Positions 1 to 8,432 of a stretch of 64,000 nt of DNA are shown piece after piece. How positions within the stretch are numbered: position 1 is the first letter of the stretch; the number at the start of each line of letters is the position of its first letter. The notes below the pieces were generated by a model. It worked only from the letters and a program-made list of their open reading frames with translations, did not search any database and had not been told where the DNA came from. A program made the translations under genes and the position numbers. The stretch comes from Terrimesophilobacter mesophilus (GTDB taxonomy: Bacteria; Actinomycetota; Actinomycetes; Actinomycetales; Microbacteriaceae): positions 930,001 to 994,000 of the forward strand of contig NZ_JACHBP010000001.1 of NCBI RefSeq assembly GCF_014200375.1, read 5' to 3'.

Positions 1-1274
1 AATCCGTATGGTTTCGATCCGCCGGTGAGCGAGCGCGTGTTGAGCGAGCCGGTGTTCTTCCGGTTGGCCGGGTAATCCGCGGCGTGGTGCGGATCGCGGA
101 CGAACTCAGCGAGCGGCGCGAGCGTTCTTGCCCACGTGAATGTCTCGGCCACCCGTGCCAGATTCTTCCGCGCCGACTCGGCGAAACTTTCATCGAACAG
201 CACGCGTTCCAACGCCTCGGACAGGGCCACGACGTCGCCGGCCGGCACGACAACCCCGAGATTCTCTCTCGCCACCAGTTCGGCGAAGCTGTCGCCATCG
301 GTGACGACCATCGGCAAGTGCGCCCAGAGGTAGTCGAGGATGCGGGTGCGAAATGAGAACGTCGTCTCAATGTGCGCGAAATGCGTGCTCACTCCCGCAT
401 CCGCTTCAACGAGGAAGTTCTCGCGGTCCGCGTAGTCCACCCAGTCCGCATTGAAGAACACGGCTGAGTCGAGAACCCCCTCATCCCGCGCGAGGGCAAC
501 CGATTCGCCGACGATACCCATTGTGTCGACCCCCGGGTGCCTGGTTCCAAGGAAGTAGAGGCGCACACCATCCCTGCGCTTCACAAGATCCGCGACAGCC
601 CGGATGAGAGTCTTCGGGTCGAACCAGTTGTAGAGCCCGCCGCCCCACAGAATGACCTTGTCTGTGACTGCAACACCCGGGACTACACCTTTGAGCGCCG
701 GGTGACGGTGCTCGGGGGCCACAGCATTCAGGCCGAACGGCGCAACGGCGATCAACCGCTCCAAATCAGGATCGGTGTCGTACGTGCTCGGGTTGATTCG
801 GCCGAGGGAAGCGAGTTGCCCGAGATAGAACATCCGCTGCCGCTCCGAGGCGCACAGGAAGAAGTCGGCGAAAGCCAATTGCTGGTTGAGCACGCGCGTT
901 GCAGTGGACACTCGCATCTGCCACGTGGCGCGAGGCAGCTCTCGCCCCTGCTCGAGCATCTCGAGGTGCATCGGGTCGTAGATATCGGCAACGATGATGG
1001 TGCTCGTGGTGCGCAGGACCTCGAATTGGTCCATCGCGTGGCCCTGGAACACAATGACCTCGGCCCACCGCTCGAGTTCGTTGAACTGGGCGTTATCGCC
1101 CGGTGCGACACGGCGCACCTGAAACGGAGCCTCCACCGACTCGAGGTTCGTTGTCGTCAGGAGAACGACGTCATTGTCGGTGGCGAGGTGAAGCGCCATG
1201 TTCCAGGCCCGGATGGCCGGCCCAGCCATGCGCGCACCGATCGGGTCGCCGGTAATGATGAGGACGCGCGTCAC
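1..1274 (-). CDS. Glycosyltransferase family 4 (partial, C-terminus outside window)
   Basis: Open frame on the minus strand running off the left edge; 424 codons are visible. It begins [21 protein letters not shown], typical of GT-B retaining glycosyltransferases that act on nucleotide-sugar donors. Further in it reads [20 protein letters not shown] (donor-domain start) and later [20 protein letters not shown] with a following acidic/glycine segment, as in GT4 C-terminal domains. The GTG start overlaps the rmlA stop (GTGA), so it is translated as the third gene after rmlC and rmlA. The role is probably transfer of rhamnose or another sugar in a cell-wall glycopolymer; the acceptor cannot be read from sequence. 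Confidence 0.8.
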   Translation of the reverse strand, partial: MTRVLIITGDPIGARMAGPAIRAWNMALHLATDNDVVLLTTTNLESVEAPFQVRRVAPGDNAQFNELERWAEVIVFQGHAMDQFEVLRTTSTIIVADIYDPMHLEMLEQGRELPRATWQMRVSTATRVLNQQLAFADFFLCASERQRMFYLGQLASLGRINPSTYDTDPDLERLIAVAPFGLNAVAPEHRHPALKGVVPGVAVTDKVILWGGGLYNWFDPKTLIRAVADLVKRRDGVRLYFLGTRHPGVDTMGIVGESVALARDEGVLDSAVFFNADWVDYADRENFLVEADAGVSTHFAHIETTFSFRTRILDYLWAHLPMVVTDGDSFAELVARENLGVVVPAGDVVALSEALERVLFDESFAESARKNLARVAETFTWARTLAPLAEFVRDPHHAADYPANRKNTGSLNTRSLTGGSKPYG

Positions 1275-2140
1275 ACGCGATCCTCCAGTAGCCCGAGAAG
1301 GTAGGTGCCGTATCCGCTCTTCAGCAGCGGCTCGGCAACGGCGGCGAGTTGCGCGTCATCGATCCAGCCCGCGCGCCACGCGACCTCCTCGATGCAGCCG
1401 ATCTTGAAACCCTGTCGATCCTCGACGACTCGAACGAACTCGGTCGCTTGCATCATCGAATTGAACGTTCCCGTGTCGAGCCACGCCGTGCCACGGTCGA
1501 GCACCTGCACTTGCAATCGTCTTTCAGCGAGGTAGTGCTCATTGACGGCCGAGATCTCCAGTTCGCCGCGCGCACTCGGCCGGATCGATTTCGCCACTTC
1601 GACGACCGAGTTGTCGTAGAAATACAGCCCCGGCACGGCATACCTGCTCTTCGGCTCCGCCGGCTTCTCCTCAATGGAGATTGCGCGGAACTCGGAATCG
1701 AACTCGACGACCCCGTACGCAGCCGGGTCGGCCACCTGATACGCGAAAATCAGTGCGCCATCGATGTCGTGCAACCGGCGCAGGCTCGCACCGAGCCCGG
1801 TCCCGTAAAAAATGTTGTCCCCGAGCACAAGAGCGACGCTGTCACCGGCGAGAAACTCTTCGCCGATGAGGAATGCCTGGGCGAGCCCCTCCGGGTGCGG
1901 CTGAACCGCATACTGCAACTCGATCCCCAGTGTGCTCCCGTCGCCCAGCAGTCGCTGGAACTGCGCCTGGTCGTCGGGGGTCGTGATGATGAGAATCTGC
2001 CGGATGCCGGCGCGCATGAGCGTCGACAGGGGGTAATAGATCATGGGCTTGTCGTAGACAGGCATGAGTTGCTTGGAGACGCCCTTGGTGATGGGCCAGA
2101 GCCGCGTGCCGGTGCCCCCGGCCAGGACAATGCCCTTCAC
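1271..2140 (-). CDS. rmlA: Glucose-1-phosphate thymidylyltransferase RmlA
   Basis: 289 aa, the normal RmlA length. It makes dTDP-glucose from dTTP and glucose-1-phosphate, the first step of dTDP-L-rhamnose synthesis in the cytoplasm. The nucleotide-binding signature GGTGTRLWP is at residues 8-16, followed by K23-Q24 (VSKQLMPV) and YYPLSTLM. The metal-binding aspartate is D108 in [10 protein letters not shown]. The start overlaps the rmlC stop (ATGA) and the stop overlaps the downstream glycosyltransferase, so the three form one translationally coupled unit. rmlB and rmlD are encoded on the other strand within 5 kb, so the full pathway is present. Confidence 0.97.
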   Translation of the reverse strand: MKGIVLAGGTGTRLWPITKGVSKQLMPVYDKPMIYYPLSTLMRAGIRQILIITTPDDQAQFQRLLGDGSTLGIELQYAVQPHPEGLAQAFLIGEEFLAGDSVALVLGDNIFYGTGLGASLRRLHDIDGALIFAYQVADPAAYGVVEFDSEFRAISIEEKPAEPKSRYAVPGLYFYDNSVVEVAKSIRPSARGELEISAVNEHYLAERRLQVQVLDRGTAWLDTGTFNSMMQATEFVRVVEDRQGFKIGCIEEVAWRAGWIDDAQLAAVAEPLLKSGYGTYLLGLLEDRV

Positions 2141-2754
2141 CGTGACCCCGAGACCGCGTCGAGCGTCGCAGTGAACGCGAGGCAGTCCTCGTATGACGGG
2201 AGCAGCCCTTGCTCCATCGCCTCGGCCAACGTCGGTGCTACAGCATCCTTGTCCGAGAGGATCGGTTCTGGGGTCCCTTCGGGAAATACCAAGCCGATCG
2301 CGGGGTCGAGCGGGGTGATCCCGTGCTCGCTGCCCGGGCGATAAATGTCCGACACGAGGTAGCTCACCGTCGCGTCGAGGGTGAGCGCAAGAAACGCGTG
2401 TCCGAGGCCCTCTGAGAGGTAGATGGCGCGGTGATCAGTCGCATCCAGCAGCACGCTGTCCCACTCGCCGAATGTCGGTGACCCGGTACGGATGTCGACG
2501 ACGAAGTCGAGGACTGCGCCGCTCGCCGCCGTGACGTATTTCGCCTGCCCGAGCGGGACATCCGCAAAGTGGATTCCCCTCAGGACTCCACGCTTCGACA
2601 CGGAAAGATTTGCCTGGCGCAGCACGAGCGGATGACCGACGGTCTCTTCGAGCGCATCGAATCGGTACCACTCGAGGAATCGTCCTCGGTCGTCAGAGCG
2701 CACAACAGGCGTCACCTCAAAGGAGCCGGGGACCGAAAGTTCGCGGATCTGCAC
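2137..2754 (-). CDS. rmlC: dTDP-4-dehydrorhamnose 3,5-epimerase RmlC
   Basis: 205 aa, slightly longer than the usual 180-190. It is the cupin epimerase acting third in the dTDP-L-rhamnose pathway. The catalytic histidine is H62 in GVLRGIHFA, the conserved tyrosine is Y138 in [12 protein letters not shown], and [10 protein letters not shown] matches the C-terminal family motif. The start is GTG. A TAGGAT hexamer lies exactly six bases upstream of it, so the transcript may be leaderless. It is the first gene of the rmlC-rmlA-glycosyltransferase unit. Confidence 0.95.
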   Translation of the reverse strand: MQIRELSVPGSFEVTPVVRSDDRGRFLEWYRFDALEETVGHPLVLRQANLSVSKRGVLRGIHFADVPLGQAKYVTAASGAVLDFVVDIRTGSPTFGEWDSVLLDATDHRAIYLSEGLGHAFLALTLDATVSYLVSDIYRPGSEHGITPLDPAIGLVFPEGTPEPILSDKDAVAPTLAEAMEQGLLPSYEDCLAFTATLDAVSGSR

Positions 2755-2760
2755 CGCCCC

Positions 2761-2766
2761 ATCCTA
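2761..2766 (-). promoter_or_regulatory. -10 element of rmlC (leaderless layout)
   Basis: TAGGAT on the minus strand, followed by six bases (GGGGCG) and the rmlC GTG. Transcription would start at or within a base of the start codon. No convincing -35 is seen. Confidence 0.5.
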
Positions 2767-2817
2767 CCGTCGCGCTCTTGGCCCCCAGCGGAAGCCCCGA
2801 GCGTCAGCCGCCCGGCG

Positions 2818-3810
2818 TCACCGCGGCTGGAACAGGTCCCGCGGAATGTCGTATCGGGCTCTGCCATACCTCCCGTACCTGCCCGTTGCCGCCTCGAGAA
2901 CGACTGGGCCAAGCCTCAGAAATCGGGATCGCGGATAACCGCTGCGCGCGTACTCGTGCGCGAGCTTCGCCTCGGCGCCCCTGACAAGTTCACGATCCAC
3001 CCCGCCCATGGCTGCCAGCCGCCCGGCGAACGCGCGCGCACGCCCCAGCAACCGCTTGTTACGCGCCGTCCCCGGCTCCCGCAATCGCCCGACCAGCTCC
3101 GCGCCGCTCGGGCTGCCGGCACCGATGTGATTCTTCCCGTGCTGCCGGTAGTCCACGAGCGCGTCAGGGAGGAAATCGATGCGTCCCACAACGGCCGCCA
3201 TGATCGCAAGCCACTCGTCGTGCACCCACTCCGCGGGAAAAGGTACTGCACTCTCCAGGAGAGACCGGCGGAATACTGTCGTCGCCCCGGTGACCACGTT
3301 CCGCCTCAACAGCGTGTCCAGGGCCCGGCCCCCGTGCACTTCCCGTTTCTCGCGAGCGCTGAACCCGATGGCCTCGAACAGGTTCTCGCCGAGCGGTTCA
3401 CCCTCGGCATTCACGAGGCGGGCGTCGCTGAACAGCAACAGGAGGCCGGGTTCGGCCATGAATCGTGCGGTGGCTGCCGCGAGCCGCTCAGGCACCCATG
3501 AGTCGTCCTGATCGCACAGAGCGATGAATTCTCCAGTGCAGGCCAGAACTGCTTGCTCGAAATTGGCAGTCACGCCGAGGGGAGCAGCGTTCTCCAACAG
3601 GGTCAATGCGACCCCTTCTGTTGGTCGTTCTGCCCTGAATCGCGACATGATGTCTTTCACCGCTGAGACAGTTCCATCGCTAGACGCGTCATCCGACACC
3701 ACGAGCTGCGCGGGCGGCTGCGACTGGTGAAGGATGCTGCGAAGTTGCTCGCGAACGAACGGCATCCCATTGTGCGTGCAGAGAGCAACGGAGACGGTGG
3801 GCGCTGGCAC
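2818..3810 (-). CDS. Glycosyltransferase family 2
   Basis: 330 aa GT-A fold enzyme. The N-terminus TVSVALCTHNGMPFVREQL with LVVSDDASSDGT is the nucleotide-sugar binding half, and FIALCDQDDSWVPERL carries the metal-binding acidic motif of rhamnosyl/galactosyl-type GT2 proteins. There are no clear membrane spans. It is divergent from the GT2 gene at 3870 and sits next to rmlC, so a rhamnosyltransferase building a cell-wall polysaccharide is likely; donor and acceptor are inferred from context. The GTG start has GGAGGG directly before it and TACACT six bases upstream, so that hexaplet may serve as spacer as well as a purine-rich tract. Confidence 0.87.
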   Translation of the reverse strand: MPAPTVSVALCTHNGMPFVREQLRSILHQSQPPAQLVVSDDASSDGTVSAVKDIMSRFRAERPTEGVALTLLENAAPLGVTANFEQAVLACTGEFIALCDQDDSWVPERLAAATARFMAEPGLLLLFSDARLVNAEGEPLGENLFEAIGFSAREKREVHGGRALDTLLRRNVVTGATTVFRRSLLESAVPFPAEWVHDEWLAIMAAVVGRIDFLPDALVDYRQHGKNHIGAGSPSGAELVGRLREPGTARNKRLLGRARAFAGRLAAMGGVDRELVRGAEAKLAHEYARSGYPRSRFLRLGPVVLEAATGRYGRYGRARYDIPRDLFQPR

Positions 3811-3816
3811 CCCTCC

Positions 3817-3822
3817 AGTGTA
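3817..3822 (-). promoter_or_regulatory. -10 element of the minus-strand GT2 gene
   Basis: TACACT on the minus strand, then GGAGGG, then the GTG start at 3810. The spacing of six bases is that of a leaderless transcript. The opposite strand carries TAGGAT at 3855-3860, nine bases before the divergent ATG at 3870, so two promoters sit back to back in 59 bases. Confidence 0.5.
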
Positions 3823-3869
3823 GGTATACCGACCCTTGCCTCAACCGGGCAAACTAGGATTGGGGGCCT

Positions 3870-4757
3870 ATGGGTCCTCGGCAATCTACTCCCGGCTCGC
3901 CGCGCGTCGCGGCCGTGACGGTCAGTTATGGCTCCGAACGGGTGCTGCCCCCGTTTTTGGCGTCGGTGCCGGCATCGAGCAGCTCCCCCATCTCCGTCGT
4001 CATCGCGGACAACCGACCAGAATCGGGCACTGTTGCGCAGATCGCCGCGAGCGCTGGCGCCCAATACCTCGCAATGCCCCGCAACCTCGGTTACGGTTCG
4101 GCGATGAACGCCGGTGTCGCTGTGCTCCCCGCAACGGTCGAGTGGGTGCTGCTCAGCAATCCGGATGTCGTGCTCGCCCCCGGTGCTCTCGACCGCCTGG
4201 TTGCCGCGGGCGAGGCCGACTCCCGCATCGGATCCGTCGGCCCGGCCATCCTCAATTCCGATGGAAGCGTGTACCCTTCAGCGCGTGCCGTGCCGTCCCT
4301 GCGCACCGGAATCGGGCACGCCATGTTCGCCAACCTGTGGCCGAGCAACCCGTGGAGCCAGCGCTACCGCAACGACTCCACCGTGCCGGGGCGCGGACGA
4401 GACGCCGGATGGCTCTCCGGGGCATGCCTGCTCGTGCGGCGGAGTGCATTCGATGACGTGGGCGGCTTCGACGAATCGTTCTTCATGTACTTCGAAGACG
4501 TGGACCTGGGCTATCGCCTCGGAAAGAAGGGCTATCGCAACGTCTACGAGCCGGCCGCGCGCGCAGCACACGCTGGTGCCCACGCGACCACCACCGACTC
4601 GGTGAAGATGATCGCGGCCCATCACGAGAGTGCACGAAAGTTCCTGGCGAAGAAGTATTCCGGCGTCGCGCTGTGGCCGTTGCGCGCGATGCTCACCGTC
4701 GGCCTCAACATTCGCTCCGCTCTCGCAGCGAGACGCGTTACACAGCAAGGACACTGA
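3870..4757 (+). CDS. Glycosyltransferase family 2, WbbL-like rhamnosyltransferase
   Basis: 295 aa. VAAVTVSYGSERVLPPFLAS begins the GT-A domain; LSNPDVVLAPGAL holds the donor-binding acidic motif (NPDV replaces a strict DXD), and GWLSGACLLVRRSAFDDVGG followed by FMYFEDVDLGYRLGKKGY is the ED motif typical of dTDP-rhamnosyltransferases. This is the architecture of WbbL, which adds rhamnose to the peptidoglycan linkage unit in mycobacteria. It is followed after three bases by rmlB and then rmlD, which supports dTDP-rhamnose as donor. The acceptor in this organism is unknown. Confidence 0.9.
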   Translation: MGPRQSTPGSPRVAAVTVSYGSERVLPPFLASVPASSSSPISVVIADNRPESGTVAQIAASAGAQYLAMPRNLGYGSAMNAGVAVLPATVEWVLLSNPDVVLAPGALDRLVAAGEADSRIGSVGPAILNSDGSVYPSARAVPSLRTGIGHAMFANLWPSNPWSQRYRNDSTVPGRGRDAGWLSGACLLVRRSAFDDVGGFDESFFMYFEDVDLGYRLGKKGYRNVYEPAARAAHAGAHATTTDSVKMIAAHHESARKFLAKKYSGVALWPLRAMLTVGLNIRSALAARRVTQQGH

Positions 4758-4760
4758 CCC

Positions 4761-5744
4761 ATGAAGATCCTCGTCACCGGGGGCGCCGGTTTCATCGGCT
4801 CCAATTTTGTTCGCCGTACGATCGAAGACCGACTGCCTGGCCTCGAAGGGGCCGAGGTCATCGTGCTCGACGCACTTACTTACTCCGGCAATCTCGCGAA
4901 CCTCGCCCCTATCGCCGCGTCGCCGCACTACCGCTTCGTGCACGGCGACATCCGGGATTCCGGCCTTCTCGACACACTCCTTCCGGACGTCGACGCCGTC
5001 GTGCATTTCGCGGCAGAGTCTCACGTCGACCGCTCGGTGCGGGATGCATCGGTATTCGTCGAGACGAACGTTCTCGGAACCCAGCGACTCCTCGACGCAG
5101 CGCTTCGCGCTAACCTGAATCGCTTCGTGCACGTTTCGACGGATGAGGTCTACGGGTCGATAGCACACGGCTCGTGGGACGAGTCCCGGCCGCTGGAGCC
5201 GAACTCACCATACTCCGCCTCGAAAGCCGGCAGCGACCTGCTCGCCCGAAGCTATTTCCGCACGCACGGCCTCAATGTCTCGGTCACCCGTTGCTCCAAC
5301 AATTACGGCCCATACCATTTTCCGGAGAAGGTCATACCGCTCTTCGTCACGAACCTCATCGACGATCGGCACGTCCCGCTCTACGGTGACGGCAAGAACA
5401 TCCGCGACTGGCTCCATGTCGACGACCACTGCCGAGGGATCGCGCTCGTCCTCACCGGAGGAAGGCCCGGCGAGATCTACAACATCGGTGGCGGGACAGA
5501 ACTGACCAACCGTGAGCTCACCCAGATGCTGCTGGACGCGACCGGCCACGACTGGTCGTACGTCGATCCGGTCGAGGACCGCAAGGGCCACGACCTGCGG
5601 TACTCGGTCGACATCGGGAAGATCTCGGCAGAGCTCGGCTACGCGCCGCAGGTTCCCTTCGAGCAGGGGCTCGCGGATGTCGTGCAGTGGTACCGCGACA
5701 ACCGCGCCTGGTGGGAGCCGTTGAAGCATCGGGCTGCGCTGTAG
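4761..5744 (+). CDS. rmlB: dTDP-glucose 4,6-dehydratase RmlB
   Basis: 327 aa extended SDR enzyme, the second step of dTDP-L-rhamnose synthesis. The NAD-binding glycine motif TGGAGFIGSNF is at residues 6-16. The catalytic T127-D128-E129 (VSTDEVYGS) and the Y151-K155 pair (YSASK) are all present. It lies three bases after the rhamnosyltransferase stop with AAGGA upstream of the ATG. The next genes are a toxin-antitoxin pair rather than rmlD directly. Confidence 0.97.
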   Translation: MKILVTGGAGFIGSNFVRRTIEDRLPGLEGAEVIVLDALTYSGNLANLAPIAASPHYRFVHGDIRDSGLLDTLLPDVDAVVHFAAESHVDRSVRDASVFVETNVLGTQRLLDAALRANLNRFVHVSTDEVYGSIAHGSWDESRPLEPNSPYSASKAGSDLLARSYFRTHGLNVSVTRCSNNYGPYHFPEKVIPLFVTNLIDDRHVPLYGDGKNIRDWLHVDDHCRGIALVLTGGRPGEIYNIGGGTELTNRELTQMLLDATGHDWSYVDPVEDRKGHDLRYSVDIGKISAELGYAPQVPFEQGLADVVQWYRDNRAWWEPLKHRAAL

Positions 5745-5748
5745 CCAT

Positions 5749-5768
5749 ACTGCTACACACTGCTACAC
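5749..5768 (+). promoter_or_regulatory. Tandem 10-bp repeat and -10 of the toxin-antitoxin operon
   Basis: Two perfect adjacent copies of ACTGCTACAC. The second copy contains TACACT (5764-5769), which lies exactly six bases before the antitoxin ATG at 5776, so the transcript is probably leaderless. A tandem repeat over the -10 is a reasonable binding site for the Phd-type antitoxin (inference). Confidence 0.5.
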
Positions 5769-5775
5769 TGGTGAC

Positions 5776-6033
5776 ATGTCCCTCGTCCCTGTGCGCGAAC
5801 TGCGCAACAACACCGCCGCCGTCATCGAGCGTGCACGACGCGGTGAAGACGTCACGATCACCGTCAACGGGGTCGCGGCGGCGAGACTCGTCGCTGTCCC
5901 ACCGCTTCAGCGCGAGTTCCTGACGATCGCGGATCTCAAGGCCATGGCGCCGCAGCCGGGACGCACCGCGCCGGAGTTCTGGGACCACGAGCTTGACGGC
6001 GATACCACCGACGACCTCGACTCCATCGAATGA
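5776..6033 (+). CDS. Phd/YefM-family antitoxin
   Basis: 85 aa. The N-terminal half (LVPVRELRNNTAAVIERARR then ITVNGVAAARL) is the Phd/YefM DNA-binding fold: a short strand, a helix and the NGxxxA(R/V)L strand. The acidic C-terminus (HELDGDTTDDLDSIE) is the usual flexible toxin-binding tail. Its stop overlaps the PIN-domain toxin start by four bases (ATGA). Members of the family neutralise the toxin and repress their own operon. The pair is inserted between rmlB and rmlD with the same orientation. Confidence 0.9.
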   Translation: MSLVPVRELRNNTAAVIERARRGEDVTITVNGVAAARLVAVPPLQREFLTIADLKAMAPQPGRTAPEFWDHELDGDTTDDLDSIE

Positions 6034-6431
6034 CCCCGGAACGCGGACTGCTCGACACGAGCGTCATGATCGCCGTCGAGACGGGGCGATCCGTCGACTA
6101 CGGAGCAGTTCCCCTCCAGCAGTTCGTGTGCGCAATCTCACTGGGTGAGTTGTACTTCGGTGTCCACTCCGCGCCGACTGCGGAAACCCGCGCGGCGAGA
6201 ATCGGCACACTCGAATCCATCGCCTCGCTTACCGCACTCCCCGTCAACGCCGCCGCTGCCGCGCACTGGGGCCGCTTGCGGCTCCGGCTGAAAGAGGAAG
6301 GGCGGCGTATCAACGTCAACGACCTGTGGATTGCCGCCGTCGCCCTTGCGCACGGCATGCCGGTCATCACCCAGGATGAGGACTTCACCATCCTGAGCGA
6401 CCTCGGCGGCCCCGATGTGATCATGGTCTAG
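6030..6431 (+). CDS. PIN-domain ribonuclease toxin (VapC-like)
   Basis: 133 aa PIN domain. Acidic residues expected to bind the catalytic metal are present: D9 in LLDTSVMI, E40 in ISLGELYFGV, D98 in INVNDLWIAA and D116 in VITQDEDF. Such toxins cleave tRNA or rRNA; the target here is unknown. Pairing with a Phd-type rather than a VapB-type antitoxin is common for this PIN subgroup. The active site looks intact, so the module is probably functional. rmlD begins ten bases after the stop. Confidence 0.9.
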   Translation: MTPERGLLDTSVMIAVETGRSVDYGAVPLQQFVCAISLGELYFGVHSAPTAETRAARIGTLESIASLTALPVNAAAAAHWGRLRLRLKEEGRRINVNDLWIAAVALAHGMPVITQDEDFTILSDLGGPDVIMV

Positions 6432-6441
6432 GAGAACGACA

Positions 6442-7293
6442 ATGACCTATCTCATCACCGGAGCGGGCGGCATGCTCGGGCAAGACCTCCAGCAGGCGCT
6501 CGCCGGTCGGCCCGCGACCGCGCTCGGCCGCAGCGACCTCGATGTGACCGACGAGGATGCCGTGCTCGATGCGGTCGCCGGCCACAGCGTGGTCATCAAC
6601 TGCGCCGCCTACACCCGGGTGGATGATGCGGAGACCGACGAGGATGCCGCCTTCGCCATCAACGCGACCGGCGCAGGCAACCTCGCGCGTGCTGCCGCCA
6701 TCCACGGCGCCACACTCGTCCAGCTCTCCACCGACTACGTGTTCGATGGCAGCGCGACGACCCCCTACGCCGAGGATGCCCTGCGTCATCCGATGTCCGC
6801 CTATGGTCGAACGAAAGCCGAAGGCGAGCGACTGGCCCTCGAACTCAATCCCGGTGCGACCTACATCCTGCGAACGGCGTGGCTCTACGGTGCCCATGGG
6901 CCGAACTTCGCGAAGACGATGGTGCGCCTCGCGAGGGAACACGGAACCGCGAACGTGGTCAGCGATCAGCTGGGCCAGCCAACCTGGACCGTCGACGTCG
7001 CGCACCAGCTTCTCACCATGCTCGACAACGAGTTGCCGGCCGGCGTGTACCACGCCACCAGCAGCGGCGAGGCAAGCTGGTTCGACTTCGCGAGGGAGGT
7101 GTTCAGCCTCTCCGGATTCGACCCTGATAGTGTCAAGCCGATCTCGAGCGGCCAGTTCCTGCGGCCTGCCCCCAGGCCAGTGTTCTCGGTGCTCGGACAC
7201 GAGCAATGGAAGCGGTTCGGACTGGATCCGATCCGCGACTGGCGGATCGCACTCGCCGAGGCAGCAGATCAGGGAGTCCTGGAGAACACATGA
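6442..7293 (+). CDS. rmlD: dTDP-4-dehydrorhamnose reductase RmlD
   Basis: 283 aa SDR reductase, the last step to dTDP-L-rhamnose. TGAGGMLGQDL at residues 6-16 binds NAD(P)H, QLSTDYVFDGS is the family motif, and the Y121-K125 pair (YGRTK) is catalytic. Start ATG is preceded by AGGAGAA. Its stop overlaps the next glycosyltransferase (ATGA). The upstream toxin-antitoxin pair separates it from rmlB, so its expression may depend on read-through from the toxin operon. Confidence 0.97.
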   Translation: MTYLITGAGGMLGQDLQQALAGRPATALGRSDLDVTDEDAVLDAVAGHSVVINCAAYTRVDDAETDEDAAFAINATGAGNLARAAAIHGATLVQLSTDYVFDGSATTPYAEDALRHPMSAYGRTKAEGERLALELNPGATYILRTAWLYGAHGPNFAKTMVRLAREHGTANVVSDQLGQPTWTVDVAHQLLTMLDNELPAGVYHATSSGEASWFDFAREVFSLSGFDPDSVKPISSGQFLRPAPRPVFSVLGHEQWKRFGLDPIRDWRIALAEAADQGVLENT

Positions 7294-8429
7294 CGACACT
7301 GAGCGTGATCGTCGATCCGATTGTTGATCCGGCGTCCTCGGGCATCCGCCGCTATACCGAAGAACTCACCCGCGAGCTCATCCACGTCGCGCCGCCGAAT
7401 TGCGACGTGGTCGGGCTCGTAGCAGCCATGACGCCTGAGCAGGATGAGCAGCTCCGCCTGCTTCTGCCCGGGCTCGCGGAAATCCGACCCAGCAGGTGGT
7501 CCCGCACGGCACTCACCTCAGCCTGGCGATTCGGCCTCGGCGGGATCAACGGCAGAGGAATGGTGCACTCAACGAGTCTTGTCGCCCCCCTGAGTCGCCA
7601 TGACCGGATGAACTACGAGTCAGACCAGATCGTCGTGACGATCCACGACGTGATCCCCTGGACGAACCCCGAAACTCTCAGCCGCAATCGCGTGTCTTTG
7701 CATAAGGCGATGACCCGACGCGCTCACCGGTTCGCGGATGCGGTGGTCGTTCCGAGCCACGCCGTCGCCGCCCGTCTCGGTGAGCTCTACGACTTCGGCG
7801 ACCGCATCCGGGTGATCGGCGGAGCGGTGAGCCCAAAGCTTCAGGTCCCCGTCGACGCCGAGACTCGCGCACAGCGGCTCGGCCTGCCCGAGAAATACCT
7901 GCTGAGCGTGGGAACCCTCGAGCCGCGCAAGGGGTTGACGGCGCTCATCCGATCGCTTGCCGAGCCGGATGCCGTCGACCTTCCGCTTCTCATCGTCGGC
8001 CCAGACGGATGGGGCGGCGTCGACGTCAATGCCATCGCCGCTGAGGCCGGGCTGCCGGAGGGCAGGGTGCGAACTCTCGGTTTCCTCCCGGATGCCGACC
8101 TCGCCGTTGCGCTCGACCGTGCCACGGTTTTCGTCTTCCCGAGCATTGCCGAAGGGTTCGGCCTTCCCGTTGTCGAAGCGCTTCACTTCGGTACCCCCGT
8201 CGTCCACTCGGACGACCCCGCCGTGGTCGAAGTCGCTGCCGATGCCGGCATCGCCGTCGCCCTCGAGGACGCCGAAGGTTACCCTCGACGCCTCGCCGAA
8301 GCGATCGCCTCCGTCGTGAACGATCCTTCGCTGGCCGAACGCCTCCACTACAAGGGGCTGGACAGGGCCGGCGCGTTCAGCTGGCGCGACGCGGCGGAGA
8401 GGGTTTGGCAACTTCACGCCGACCTGTAG
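7290..8429 (+). CDS. Glycosyltransferase family 4 (GT1/mannosyltransferase-like)
   Basis: 379 aa GT-B enzyme. The ATG at 7290 overlaps the rmlD stop; a longer in-frame start would run inside rmlD and is rejected. SSGIRRYTEELTREL is the acceptor-domain start. YLLSVGTLEPRKGLTALIRS opens the donor domain, and FPSIAEGFGLPVVEAL holds the EX7E motif. Family members transfer mannose or rhamnose to wall or exopolysaccharide acceptors. Its position as the last gene of the plus-strand rml operon suggests a role in the same glycopolymer. It is convergent with the LCP gene, three bases apart. Confidence 0.9.
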   Translation: MTTLSVIVDPIVDPASSGIRRYTEELTRELIHVAPPNCDVVGLVAAMTPEQDEQLRLLLPGLAEIRPSRWSRTALTSAWRFGLGGINGRGMVHSTSLVAPLSRHDRMNYESDQIVVTIHDVIPWTNPETLSRNRVSLHKAMTRRAHRFADAVVVPSHAVAARLGELYDFGDRIRVIGGAVSPKLQVPVDAETRAQRLGLPEKYLLSVGTLEPRKGLTALIRSLAEPDAVDLPLLIVGPDGWGGVDVNAIAAEAGLPEGRVRTLGFLPDADLAVALDRATVFVFPSIAEGFGLPVVEALHFGTPVVHSDDPAVVEVAADAGIAVALEDAEGYPRRLAEAIASVVNDPSLAERLHYKGLDRAGAFSWRDAAERVWQLHADL

Positions 8430-8432
8430 TGG

